Shown here: piece by piece, positions 1 to 7,358 of the stretch
Numbering within the stretch: position 1 is the stretch's first letter
Layout: each line of letters begins with the position of its first letter
Assembly (NCBI GenBank): GCA_009774395.1
Contig: VSNQ01000054.1
Span: 1-27,322, forward strand
Direction of reading: 5' to 3'
DNA: 27,322 nucleotides
DNA from: Lachnospiraceae bacterium
GTDB lineage: Bacteria; Bacillota; Clostridia; Lachnospirales; Lachnospiraceae
The notes under the pieces: generated by a model
Told to the model about the DNA's origin: nothing
The model's database searches: none
The model's input: only the letters and a program-made list of their open reading frames with translations
Position numbers and translations under genes: made by a program

Positions 1-16
1 TATAAAATTTAACAAC

Positions 17-40
17 AAAAAAGGGCTGGCATACCAACCC
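17..40 (-). terminator. Intrinsic terminator of the SGNH gene
   Basis: Read on the minus strand, GGGTTGG pairs with CCAGCCC (one G-U pair) around a 4-nt loop and is followed by six T. It lies 10 bases past the stop codon of the gene ending at 51 and so probably ends the two-gene secreted-protein unit. Confidence 0.85.
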
Positions 41-50
41 TCAACATTTT

Positions 51-911
51 CTACATATTAAAAAGATTTTTTAACAGCCTGCGGCAGTACCCCAGCAATC
101 CTTTATTACCAGCCTCTACCTTGTTGTCACTTGTAGCCTCCAACGCAGGATTATCTGAATTAACTACCTCTACAGCTTCTCCTGATATATAACTGTCTGA
201 ATCTATCTTTTTTATAACATCTCCCAGAACAGACCTATAAACTGATGGTACAAAATGATTAGGGTCAATAGTATCAGGACTATCCAGAGTGCTCCCCGAA
301 CCCTCAAGAGCTCGTGCACCATCAAATTCACCATAAAAATCCAGATACGGTACAGGACTATTCTTCTCACAGAATTTATTGAAAGCCTTCACCTCTTCAT
401 TGTCATGTTTAGAAAATGGCTCAGGCAGGCTGTTAGCATTTACCCAGTCGCTCCAGTATCTGCCGTTTTCAGGCAGGGGTGGAATTGAAAGAACAAAGAT
501 TTTGTTGTCGGGGAAAGTATCTTTGAATTTCTGCCATATGGGTATGTAATTTTTCCATCTTTCAGGATACATGGATTCTGTTGCGCCATGCTGGATGATT
601 ATTGACCATTCCCCGACACTCTCATGCGAGTCAATGATAGCCCTGACAGAACCAAGTGCCGTATCTTCCAGCCATTCCTGCTTACCAACATCACTGCTGT
701 TCTCAAATACAAAAAACAGGGTGCTGTCCAAAACATAATCAGCTAACGTGTTATCTCCACCCTGCGATGGCGTCACTGACGCTGATGCTATACTGACATG
801 ACTCTCACCGACAAAAATAATGCCTTTCTCTGCTGCCTGTGATGTAATGGATGAAGCATACAAAACTAATAATAATAATAATATGTACGAAACAATTCTC
901 CAAACCTTCAT
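51..911 (-). CDS. Secreted SGNH-hydrolase-like protein
   Basis: This 286-aa protein starts with a basic residue and a leucine-rich hydrophobic stretch (about residues 4-27) ending in a signal-peptidase-like SQA-A site, so it is probably exported. Just after this, FVGESH at 33-38 resembles block I of SGNH/GDSL hydrolases, with Ser37 as candidate nucleophile. Near the other end, DPNH at 216-219 matches the family's D-x-x-H catalytic pair. Block III Asn/Gly residues are less clear. The last 50 residues are a polar tail ending in a basic segment. SGNH enzymes usually de-esterify acyl groups on glycans or lipids, but the substrate here is unknown. The start is supported by an AAGGA site 8-9 bases upstream. 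It follows the protease gene by 49 bases with no terminator between, so the two are probably co-transcribed. The motif positions can be seen; the fold and activity are inferred. Confidence 0.68.
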   Translation of the reverse strand: MKVWRIVSYILLLLLVLYASSITSQAAEKGIIFVGESHVSIASASVTPSQGGDNTLADYVLDSTLFFVFENSSDVGKQEWLEDTALGSVRAIIDSHESVGEWSIIIQHGATESMYPERWKNYIPIWQKFKDTFPDNKIFVLSIPPLPENGRYWSDWVNANSLPEPFSKHDNEEVKAFNKFCEKNSPVPYLDFYGEFDGARALEGSGSTLDSPDTIDPNHFVPSVYRSVLGDVIKKIDSDSYISGEAVEVVNSDNPALEATSDNKVEAGNKGLLGYCRRLLKNLFNM

Positions 912-960
912 ATTAATCGTCCTTTCTCAATAAAAATATTTAATTATATAGCTATTTGTT

Positions 961-1662
961 CTATATGCCTTCAATCACCCCCTTGCAATACCCCTGTAAA
1001 CCCTCGTCAGAAATATCACCCTGCACATACCGAGCCATAATCTCTGCAAAACACTCATACTCCGAACCAAGATAATAAAAATCCTGCGAAGTGTAATCAA
1101 GTGAGTAATCCTGCATCTTTACATCAAAAACCTGATATTCATCAATATTCTGATAAATCTGCTGGAATCCAGCCGACTGGCTTAAGTACCCCTGACAGCA
1201 GTCAAGCACATGCATAAACTCATGCAGAGTGCTATCTACCTTGTCTGACGCAATGAATATCTCTGCGGAAGTAACTACCTTTGTTTCAAACAGGCTTGTA
1301 TCCCCAGATAAAGTAGAGCCTGCCGCACTCCAACTCTCAGGTGCGTACGCTACAACTTCTTCTTCTCCATAACCTGAAACATCATCGCTATCAACCAAAT
1401 TAATTCTGCCGCCTGAATTAATAAGATAATTGAACGCTTCCTGTGGAACCTGTGTCTTTACAATATCTACATATTCACTAATACTTTCATCAGATACATC
1501 ACCGATTATGTTGGTATAATCAAGTACTAACGCTTTATCCACATAGCGGCTGCAATTTGCATCTCGAATATTTACACACTGATTAAAGTTCACTATATTA
1601 TGAGTCATCACAGCACAGCCGATTGTTCCAACAATTGACAACACCTTGCTTCTCATTTTCAT
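961..1662 (-). CDS. Secreted M34/anthrax lethal factor-like zinc metalloprotease
   Basis: This 233-aa protein has an N-terminal hydrophobic signal-like segment (about residues 6-20). HEFMH at 147-151 is the zincin motif (His147, Glu148, His151). It is followed by VLD and, further on, by SAGFQQIY and ECFAE, where Glu203 is the likely third zinc ligand. That order (HExxH-x2-D, a SAxFxQI-like stretch, then E-F/C-FAE) matches the catalytic domain of anthrax lethal factor and the clostridial Pro-Pro endopeptidases (MEROPS M34), which cut proline-rich surface proteins. I chose the ATG at 1662 because a clear AGGAGG lies 9 bases before it; a longer frame from 1692 has no such site. The target is unknown. 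Four Cys residues in the mature part are unusual for PPEP. The metalloprotease call is solid; the M34 assignment is by pattern only. Confidence 0.72.
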   Translation of the reverse strand: MKMRSKVLSIVGTIGCAVMTHNIVNFNQCVNIRDANCSRYVDKALVLDYTNIIGDVSDESISEYVDIVKTQVPQEAFNYLINSGGRINLVDSDDVSGYGEEEVVAYAPESWSAAGSTLSGDTSLFETKVVTSAEIFIASDKVDSTLHEFMHVLDCCQGYLSQSAGFQQIYQNIDEYQVFDVKMQDYSLDYTSQDFYYLGSEYECFAEIMARYVQGDISDEGLQGYCKGVIEGI

Positions 1663-1731
1663 ACACAAAACCTCCTGACAATATTTTTTCATTTGTAGAT
1701 TTATAAAGAGATTGCGATTTGAAAATACACA

Positions 1732-1869
1732 TTAAAATGGTTTCTTCTGTCTATCCTGCATTTTTCGCTGGGATTTTGGGATTTCGCTAATATGACCAGC
1801 CAAACGGACAACTTTCAAATAAAACGGCACTCCTGACTCTACCCCTCTGCCATTAGCACTATATTCCAC
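1732..1869 (-). other. Short open frame without ATG, possible gene fragment
   Basis: A 45-codon frame is open between two stops upstream of the protease gene. It reads GVESGVPFYLK and later GHISEIPKSQRK, which looks protein-like rather than random. There is no ATG near its start (only GTG at 1867-1869) and no convincing ribosome site, and the gene before it ends in a terminator. It may be the last part of a lost gene. I do not recognise the family. Confidence 0.25.
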
Positions 1870-1879
1870 TCAGAGATAC

Positions 1880-1915
1880 AAAAAAAGACAGCCTGCATAT
1901 ACACAGAACTGCCTT
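1880..1915 (-). terminator. Intrinsic terminator after the 297-aa unknown gene
   Basis: On the minus strand AAGGCAG pairs with CTGTCTT (one G-U pair) and the 3' arm runs into seven T. It begins about 10 bases after the stop codon of the gene ending at 1926, separating it from the protease gene. Confidence 0.7.
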
Positions 1916-1925
1916 ATCACTACCC

Positions 1926-2819
1926 CTATTTCTTTTCAAAATGCCAATACAAGTCCTTCAATATTTCGTCAGCGTTCAGACCATATGCCTCTATACATCG
2001 TCTTGCATATGGCAAATCAACTTGCACTATACCATTTTCCTGATAATATTCAGGAATATAAACTTCCTTGTTCTTCTCATACCGCTTGACGTACTCCTTG
2101 TATTTTCTAATGGTTTTTTTGGGAGTTAATACTTCCAATGTCTTATCATGAATGTAAATCCCAAGAACTACTCCTGAGAAAAATAGGTCATCACTCAACT
2201 CCATCTCACGACACTTAGCCTTATTATCCAAGTCTTTCCACAGTGCGTTCGGCATCTCATTCCAACATGTTATCCCAATCACCAAGTCAAGATATGGAAA
2301 CTTCAATAGCTTTTGAAACCACTCAGTAACAAGTTCATATAGTACTGGATACTTCTGGGTGATGGCATTCGTGCCTATGGTGCCATCTGCATGCACCCAG
2401 CCGTACCCCCTCGGATAATGGTTCTTGTGTATCAACCAGTTATCGAAATACTCACAACCAACAAAATCACCACTATAGCGGATTTCATTGATGCCTGCAA
2501 AGAAATTATCCGTTCTTCTGATAAGCTCGAATGCCTGCTCCTTTGTCACTGGCTTGCCACGCATCCGATAATAAGGTCTCCTTACATTGCCATCATAGTC
2601 CAACCCATCGGGGATAATTATTTCATACTGGTTATATTTATCGCAGTCTTCCTTGCTGATAAAAATATAATCATCTCCACAATGCCACCTGACTCCCATA
2701 CCTGACAGTCGTTCTTCATCGTACCATTTTAAATTTGATTTTTCAACATATACATTACCCAGTTCATCATAACTGATGCTTTTATCCAAGCCTTCTAACA
2801 TATACTCCATCGCTTTCAT
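1926..2819 (-). CDS. Hypothetical protein, 297 aa
   Basis: I do not recognise this protein. It is soluble, with no signal peptide or membrane segment, rich in Trp, Tyr and charged residues. It contains motifs such as WHCGDDY and GYGWVHADGTIG and ends in DEILKDLYWHFEKK. The C-terminal third has a lysine-rich helical stretch (KKTIRKYKEYVKRYEKNK) that could bind nucleic acid or act as a linker. I chose the ATG at 2819 because an AAAGGA site sits 11 bases upstream; the GTG at 2828 would leave only two bases. It has its own terminator at 1880-1915. Nothing around it gives a function; the flanking genes encode exported proteins and the 5' side holds a repeat array, so it is probably accessory. Confidence 0.75.
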   Translation of the reverse strand: MKAMEYMLEGLDKSISYDELGNVYVEKSNLKWYDEERLSGMGVRWHCGDDYIFISKEDCDKYNQYEIIIPDGLDYDGNVRRPYYRMRGKPVTKEQAFELIRRTDNFFAGINEIRYSGDFVGCEYFDNWLIHKNHYPRGYGWVHADGTIGTNAITQKYPVLYELVTEWFQKLLKFPYLDLVIGITCWNEMPNALWKDLDNKAKCREMELSDDLFFSGVVLGIYIHDKTLEVLTPKKTIRKYKEYVKRYEKNKEVYIPEYYQENGIVQVDLPYARRCIEAYGLNADEILKDLYWHFEKK

Positions 2820-2965
2820 AAATATCACAATCCTTTCGTTTAATCACAATTACATATGTTATTATTAGGTACTGTGATGATAACTCTGATTAGAAATATG
2901 TCAATAGTATCTGGCACATTTTCATTAATCATAAAAACACATACAAATTTTCCCCATAAAGGGCA

Positions 2966-3039
2966 GGGGCTGTCAGGGTATCTATCCCCCCGAAATGAGG
3001 GCTGTCAGAGTGTATATCCCCCAATTTTGGGGCTATTAG
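2966..3039. repeat. Three direct repeats, 31-32 bp period
   Basis: GGGCTGTCAG occurs at 2967 and 2999, and a variant GGGCTATTAG at 3030, giving spacings of 32 and 31 bases. The first two are followed by related tails ending in a C run (TATCTATCCCCC, TGTATATCCCCC). The rest of the 2820-3153 interval holds only the prfA terminator; I see no gene in it. The array could be operator iterons or the end of a lost insertion sequence. Confidence 0.6.
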
Positions 3040-3058
3040 TGTTTCCATTTTAGGGTAC

Positions 3059-3101
3059 AAAAAAAGACGGCTCTTATTTTTTAGATAAAAACCGTCTTTT
3101 T
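3059..3101 (-). terminator. Terminator of the prfA operon
   Basis: AAAAAGACGG at 3061-3070 is perfectly complementary to CCGTCTTTTT at 3092-3101. On the minus strand the 3' arm runs into seven T. It lies about 53 bases after the prfA stop and can in principle work on both strands. Confidence 0.88.
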
Positions 3102-3153
3102 CCTCTGTTTTATTTTGCTGATATTTTCCAAGAATGCCCTAAAATCAAGGGTT

Positions 3154-4233
3154 TCAGCCCTCCTGATTTAAGCGGCTTAAGCGGATAGCCTGGTCGGCAG
3201 CCACACACGCTTCAATAATTTCCTGGATATCCCCATTCATTACCTTATCCAATTTATACAATGTCAAATTAATACGATGATCTGTTACACGTCCTTGCGG
3301 GAAATTATAGGTTCTGATTTTCTCCGAACGATCTCCGGTTCCAATTTGGCTTCTGCGCAGTTGTGCTTCGGCGTCGTGCTGCTCCTGCATTTTTATATCA
3401 TACAATTTCGCACGCAACAGCGCAAATGCCTTCGTTTTATTTTGCAATTGAGATTTCTCTGTCTGACTGTATACAACAATCCCCGTGGGATAATGTGTTA
3501 ATCGCACCGCCGAATCCGTTGTATTTACACATTGACCGCCGTTTCCGGAAGCTCGCATTACATCAATGCGGATATCCTTTTCATCAATAACAATATCCAC
3601 ATCATCCTCCACTTCCGGCATAACCGCAACACTGATCGTTGAAGTATGAATGCGCCCGCCCGACTCAGTTTCTGGAACACGCTGCACACGATGCACACCG
3701 GACTCATATTTCATATAAGAATATGCACCTTGTCCGTTAATCATAAAACTAACTTCTTTCATGCCGCCAATACCAATTTCATCCACATTTAACAATTCTA
3801 CTTTCCAGCGGTGGCTTTCAGCATAGTGAACATACATTCTATATATCTCTGCGGCAAACAGCGCTGCTTCGTCCCCTCCAGCACCTGCACGGATTTCCAC
3901 AATAACGTTTTTATCGTCGTTGGGGTCTTTAGGCAGCAGAAGGATTTTCAATTCCTTTTCTAACTCCTCAATACGCTTTCTGGAATCGTTTAATTCTTCT
4001 TTCAGCATTTCGCGCATTTCCTCGTCGCTCTCTGATTCCAACATTGCAAGAGAATCTTCCACCGTTTCATTACATTTCTTATATTCCTTATATGCCTCAA
4101 CAATCGGCGTTAAATCACTTTGTTCTTTCATGAGTGCCCGAAAACGCTTCTGATTTTCCGTTACAGTCGGTTCGTTTAACTCATTCATAATTTCCTCAAA
4201 GCGGGCAATTAAAGCTTCTAATTTATCAAACAT
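3154..4233 (-). CDS. prfA: Peptide chain release factor 1
   Basis: RF1 reads UAA and UAG in the ribosomal A site and triggers release of the finished protein. The 359-aa length is normal for the family. GGQ at 232-234 is the peptidyl-transferase-centre tripeptide whose glutamine PrmC methylates. The stop-codon recognition loop is PET at 187-189, within the conserved RVPETESGGRIHTST block, in the P-x-T form typical of RF1 and not the SPF of RF2. The N-terminal coiled domain covers about 1-110. A GGGAGGAA site lies 5-6 bases before the ATG. It is the last gene of a minus-strand run with prmC and the DUF1385 gene, 82 bases after prmC, and is followed by a strong terminator. Identification is secure. 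Confidence 0.98.
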   Translation of the reverse strand: MFDKLEALIARFEEIMNELNEPTVTENQKRFRALMKEQSDLTPIVEAYKEYKKCNETVEDSLAMLESESDEEMREMLKEELNDSRKRIEELEKELKILLLPKDPNDDKNVIVEIRAGAGGDEAALFAAEIYRMYVHYAESHRWKVELLNVDEIGIGGMKEVSFMINGQGAYSYMKYESGVHRVQRVPETESGGRIHTSTISVAVMPEVEDDVDIVIDEKDIRIDVMRASGNGGQCVNTTDSAVRLTHYPTGIVVYSQTEKSQLQNKTKAFALLRAKLYDIKMQEQHDAEAQLRRSQIGTGDRSEKIRTYNFPQGRVTDHRINLTLYKLDKVMNGDIQEIIEACVAADQAIRLSRLNQEG

Positions 4234-4281
4234 TCCAGTTCCTCCCTACACTATTACAAAATCAGCGGAAACGGCTTTCTT

Positions 4282-4311
4282 CCCTATTTATAGGGTTCCT
4301 TATTCATAAGG
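4282..4311. repeat. Two adjacent short palindromes in the prmC-prfA gap
   Basis: CCCTATTTATAGGG (4282-4295) and CCTTATTCATAAGG (4298-4311) are successive 6-bp-stem hairpins, each followed by a TTCCTTA-like string. They sit just 3' of prmC on the minus strand. They could slow decay of the message or attenuate transcription between prmC and prfA. There is no T-run, so a full terminator is unlikely. Confidence 0.5.
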
Positions 4312-4315
4312 TTCC

Positions 4316-5176
4316 TTACTCGCCGCGCAACCCGCACACCACTCTATCTAATCCGGCATAATCCTTTATAACAGAAACCTCACAAAATCCATTCTGTTCC
4401 AAAAGCGCCTGCACTGCTTCTCCTTGATTACAGCCTATTTCAAAAAGAATCCATGCTCCGATATGCATATATACTGCTGCCTGACGGATTATTTCTCGAT
4501 AGAAAAACAAACCGTCCGCTGTACCATCAAGTGCAATTCGCGGTTCATAATCTCGTACTTCTGGCATTAATGTATCAATCACTGCCGTTTCAATATACGG
4601 CGGATTCGATATAATCATATCAAAAAGCCGATCTGTCGTCTTATCCGACTGAAACTCTGCCAAAGGTGCAAACAAATCTCCCTCTAAAAAAATCGCGTCC
4701 AATCCCAGCCGCGCCGCATTTTCCCGCGCAACCTCCAATGCTTTAGGCGAAATATCCACGCCAATACCCTCACACTCATTACTGTACTTTAACAAACTTA
4801 ACAAAATACAGCCGCTGCCCGTACACAAATCAAGAATACGCATACCATCTCCTAAATGGCACATCGCTTCCTCAACCAGCGTTTCTGTATCCTGTCTGGG
4901 AATTAATACATTCTTATTCACCCGAAAAGACAGTCCCATAAACTCCTGCTCTCCCGTAATATGCTGCAATGGAATATGCGATGCCCGCTGTGTAACTGCC
5001 ATTTTATACGACTGTTCCTCAAAGTCACTGCGCAGACTGTCACCATGCACCAACAGTGTATTCCTATCTGTGCGGCAAATATATTCCAACAAAAGACGAG
5101 CTTCCAATTCTGCTTCTGCAATCTGCGATTCTGCAAGCTGCTGAACACCATATTGATATAACTGCCGATACGTCAT
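4316..5176 (-). CDS. prmC: Release factor glutamine N5-methyltransferase
   Basis: PrmC (HemK) uses S-adenosylmethionine to methylate the glutamine of the GGQ motif in release factors, raising termination efficiency. The 286-aa protein has an N-terminal helical domain that binds the factor (about 1-85), then a Rossmann methyltransferase domain. LDLCTGSGCI at 115-124 is the SAM-binding loop and NPPY at 191-194 is the catalytic motif of glutamine/adenine N-methyltransferases. A GGGAGGAAAT site lies before the ATG. Its substrate RF1 is encoded immediately downstream, the usual pairing in Firmicutes. The DUF1385 gene ends 103 bases upstream. Identification is secure. Confidence 0.97.
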   Translation of the reverse strand: MTYRQLYQYGVQQLAESQIAEAELEARLLLEYICRTDRNTLLVHGDSLRSDFEEQSYKMAVTQRASHIPLQHITGEQEFMGLSFRVNKNVLIPRQDTETLVEEAMCHLGDGMRILDLCTGSGCILLSLLKYSNECEGIGVDISPKALEVARENAARLGLDAIFLEGDLFAPLAEFQSDKTTDRLFDMIISNPPYIETAVIDTLMPEVRDYEPRIALDGTADGLFFYREIIRQAAVYMHIGAWILFEIGCNQGEAVQALLEQNGFCEVSVIKDYAGLDRVVCGLRGE

Positions 5177-5279
5177 TATTGATTTCCTCCCGTTACGAAT
5201 ATCCCGCTTAAGCCGTTATCCGACTTTCATAGTATCAATTCAAGTCGGGTGCTTTCTTATTAGACGGTTCCTCGTTCAC

Positions 5280-6761
5280 CTATTCTTTGTCTGATCTTTC
5301 TGGACTGTAAAAATTATCCATCGGCAATTCATCTTTTACGTGCTCCTCGTGATCGGTTCCTTCATAATACAAATGATCTTCTAATACCCCACCACTATGC
5401 AATGCTGCATTGTATTTATTTTGAGCAAATGATTCTTTATTTAATAAATCAATATCAGACAATTCACTATGAGAACCTCTGCCATTATATTTTGTATTAT
5501 TAAAAAATTCATTGTTATTTTGATTTTCGTTATACACTTCATCTTGATTAGATGTATTTTCTACATATAACATATCTTCACTTTGTATTACGTTTTCACT
5601 ATATGCATCTTCTTCATATATATCTTCTTCATATATATCTTTACTATTCTCATCTTCTATATATACATCTTTGCCATACGTTTCTTCACTATGCTCATTT
5701 TCTACATATGCATCTTCTTCATACAATGCACTTTCATCGTATTCTTCTTCGTCATAAATATTTTCATTTACTGGTAAATAAGTATCTTCTATATTTAGTT
5801 GAAAAGTTTCCTTTAAATATGCCTGCCAGTCAAATACCGCCTCAACCGAAGCAATTGCCACTTTTACCATATCCTCATCTGGTTCTTTTGTTGTCAAGCG
5901 CTGCATCATCATGCCTGGCGCTGAAATAATCCGCACAAGAATATTGTCACAACGCCCTGCAAGTCGGATAATTTCATAAGAAATCCCCGCAATCACCGGA
6001 ACCAGTGCCAGCCGTATTACCAATTTCAGTGCTAAATTATCCACACGGATAAAAAAGAAGACTACCACACTCACCAGCACTACAAACAGCAAGAAACTGG
6101 TACCGCATCGTTTATGCTGCCTGGAACACAGCATAACATCTTTTACGGTTAATGGTCTGCCCTTCTCAATACAGTTAATACATTTATGTTCTGCGCCGTG
6201 ATACATAAATAGACGCCGGATATCTTTCATAAATGAAATTGCCACAATATATCCGACAAAAATTAAAATACGAATAACCCCCTCCAAAATTGCAATCACA
6301 CTGTCATTGCGGATATAATTCGCCATAAAATCCGATATAAAAAATGGCAGCAGCATAAACAGCGAAACGGCAATTATTACCGAAATCACAACGGTTATTC
6401 CCATCATAAAATCATCCGCTTTGCTGCCAAATGCTTTTTCCATTAGTCCCAAATCAGGTTCTTTCTCCTGCCCGCTTTGGTTTTCCTCCACTTCTTCGTC
6501 TTCATAAAAGGAAGCGGAATGCATGGTCACCCGCATCCCGAGCACCAAGGAATCTATAAAGGCAAAAATTCCTCGAATAAACGGCACTTTTGTAATCCCC
6601 CATTGGTTTCCGATTCCCTTATATTCCTCAACCTGCACATCAATTTCCCCGTCAGGCTTTCTTACTGCTACAGCGTACTTCTCTTTGTTTTTCATCATTA
6701 CGCCTTCCAAAACCGCCTGCCCACCGATACCGGAATACTGATTCTGCTTTTTCTTCGCCAT
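5280..6761 (-). CDS. DUF1385 (YqhQ-like) membrane protein with long acidic repetitive tail
   Basis: Residues 1-320 match the DUF1385 family: the N-terminal SGIGGQAVLEGVMM block, hydrophobic segments near 120-143, 155-180, 223-240 and 246-265, and the conserved YHGAEHKCINCIE motif at 187-199. The function is not established, and the family often sits beside prmC-prfA as here. The protein is odd in its C-terminal 160 residues (about 330-493). These are rich in Glu, Asp and Tyr with imperfect repeats of the type EEDIYEEDAY, while most family members end near 300-320. I chose the ATG at 6761 because an AAGGAG site lies 10 bases upstream; the frame from 6797 lacks one. The tail is predicted to be disordered and cytosolic. 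It could have expanded by slippage, since the DNA at 5550-5770 is itself repetitive. Confidence 0.88.
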   Translation of the reverse strand: MAKKKQNQYSGIGGQAVLEGVMMKNKEKYAVAVRKPDGEIDVQVEEYKGIGNQWGITKVPFIRGIFAFIDSLVLGMRVTMHSASFYEDEEVEENQSGQEKEPDLGLMEKAFGSKADDFMMGITVVISVIIAVSLFMLLPFFISDFMANYIRNDSVIAILEGVIRILIFVGYIVAISFMKDIRRLFMYHGAEHKCINCIEKGRPLTVKDVMLCSRQHKRCGTSFLLFVVLVSVVVFFFIRVDNLALKLVIRLALVPVIAGISYEIIRLAGRCDNILVRIISAPGMMMQRLTTKEPDEDMVKVAIASVEAVFDWQAYLKETFQLNIEDTYLPVNENIYDEEEYDESALYEEDAYVENEHSEETYGKDVYIEDENSKDIYEEDIYEEDAYSENVIQSEDMLYVENTSNQDEVYNENQNNNEFFNNTKYNGRGSHSELSDIDLLNKESFAQNKYNAALHSGGVLEDHLYYEGTDHEEHVKDELPMDNFYSPERSDKE

Positions 6762-6818
6762 ACTTTTTCTGCTCCTTGCCGAAAAACTTCTATACAATCA
6801 CTTCTATACAATCTTGCT

Positions 6819-6981
6819 CTACCCGTGCGCGCCATGCGCCGCTTCTGCGGTATACTTCCTCTGCAGCGGCGTGTGCAATCGAGTAGAAAAGATTCATCTT
6901 CTCCCTACTCGTGCGCCGGGCGTCCGTCAGCGAACCGATTTATCGGTTTGATGACATTTTTCCTTTGGACGCCCGTGTGCA
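6819..6981. other. Highly structured GC-rich intergenic segment
   Basis: Between rpmE and the DUF1385 gene lies a run of nested inverted repeats unlike the AT-rich spacers nearby. CGAGTAG (6880-6886) pairs with CTACTCG (6905-6911). The 9-bp pair CGGGCGTCC / GGACGCCCG encloses a second hairpin, AACCGAT-TT-ATCGGTT, itself flanked by GTCA/TGAC. CTACCCGTGCGC and CTACTCGTGCGC are similar direct copies at the two ends of the first half. Either strand could fold. It may be a dispersed repeat, or the structured 5' leader of the DUF1385-prmC-prfA mRNA, since it lies just after the rpmE terminator and before that operon. Confidence 0.55.
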
Positions 6982-6982
6982 T

Positions 6983-7018
6983 AAAAAACAGGCTGGGATA
7001 AATATTTACCCCAACCCG
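6983..7018 (-). terminator. Strong intrinsic terminator after rpmE
   Basis: On the minus strand GGGTTGGGGTAAA folds onto TTTATCCCAGCCT with a two-base loop and wobble pairs at three positions, followed by six T. It lies about 13 bases after the rpmE stop and isolates rho-rpmE from the DUF1385 operon. Confidence 0.9.
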
Positions 7019-7030
7019 CTCAGCATTACC

Positions 7031-7237
7031 TTATTTGTTTCCTACGCCATACTTCCTATTGAACTTATCAATACGTCCACGAGCTGCCGCAGTCTTCTGT
7101 TGCCCTGTGTAGAACGGATGGCATTTTGAACAAATTTCCACATGGATCTCAGGCTTTGTAGAACCTGTTACAAATGTATTTCCACAGTTACAGGTTACAT
7201 TTGCCTGATAGTAATTTGGATGGATTCCTTCTCTCAT
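7031..7237 (-). CDS. rpmE: 50S ribosomal protein L31
   Basis: L31 is a small protein of the large subunit that bridges the two subunits. This 68-aa form begins MREGIHPNYY. It carries CNC (residues 16-18) and CSKC (36-39), so it is the zinc-containing (C+) paralogue. The C-terminal KFNRKYG is typical. I chose the ATG at 7237 because AGAGAGGTG lies just upstream; the GTG at 7246 falls inside that site. It has its own promoter in the rho-rpmE gap and its own terminator. The position directly after rho is usual for Clostridia. Confidence 0.97.
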   Translation of the reverse strand: MREGIHPNYYQANVTCNCGNTFVTGSTKPEIHVEICSKCHPFYTGQQKTAAARGRIDKFNRKYGVGNK

Positions 7238-7313
7238 TGTTTTCACCTCTCTATAAAATCATTACTAAAATCATTACTTTTCCTGTACATTTGTTTTCAT
7301 AAACAGCTTATTC

Positions 7314-7342
7314 AGTATAGCACAAGTGCTAGATATGTGCAA
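7314..7342 (-). promoter_or_regulatory. Sigma-A promoter for rpmE
   Basis: On the minus strand, TTGCAC (7342-7337) and TATACT (7319-7314) are separated by exactly 17 bases. The -10 box is about 77 bases before the rpmE start. This lets rpmE be expressed apart from rho. Confidence 0.75.
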
Positions 7343-7358
7343 GCCTTTTTTTATAAAC

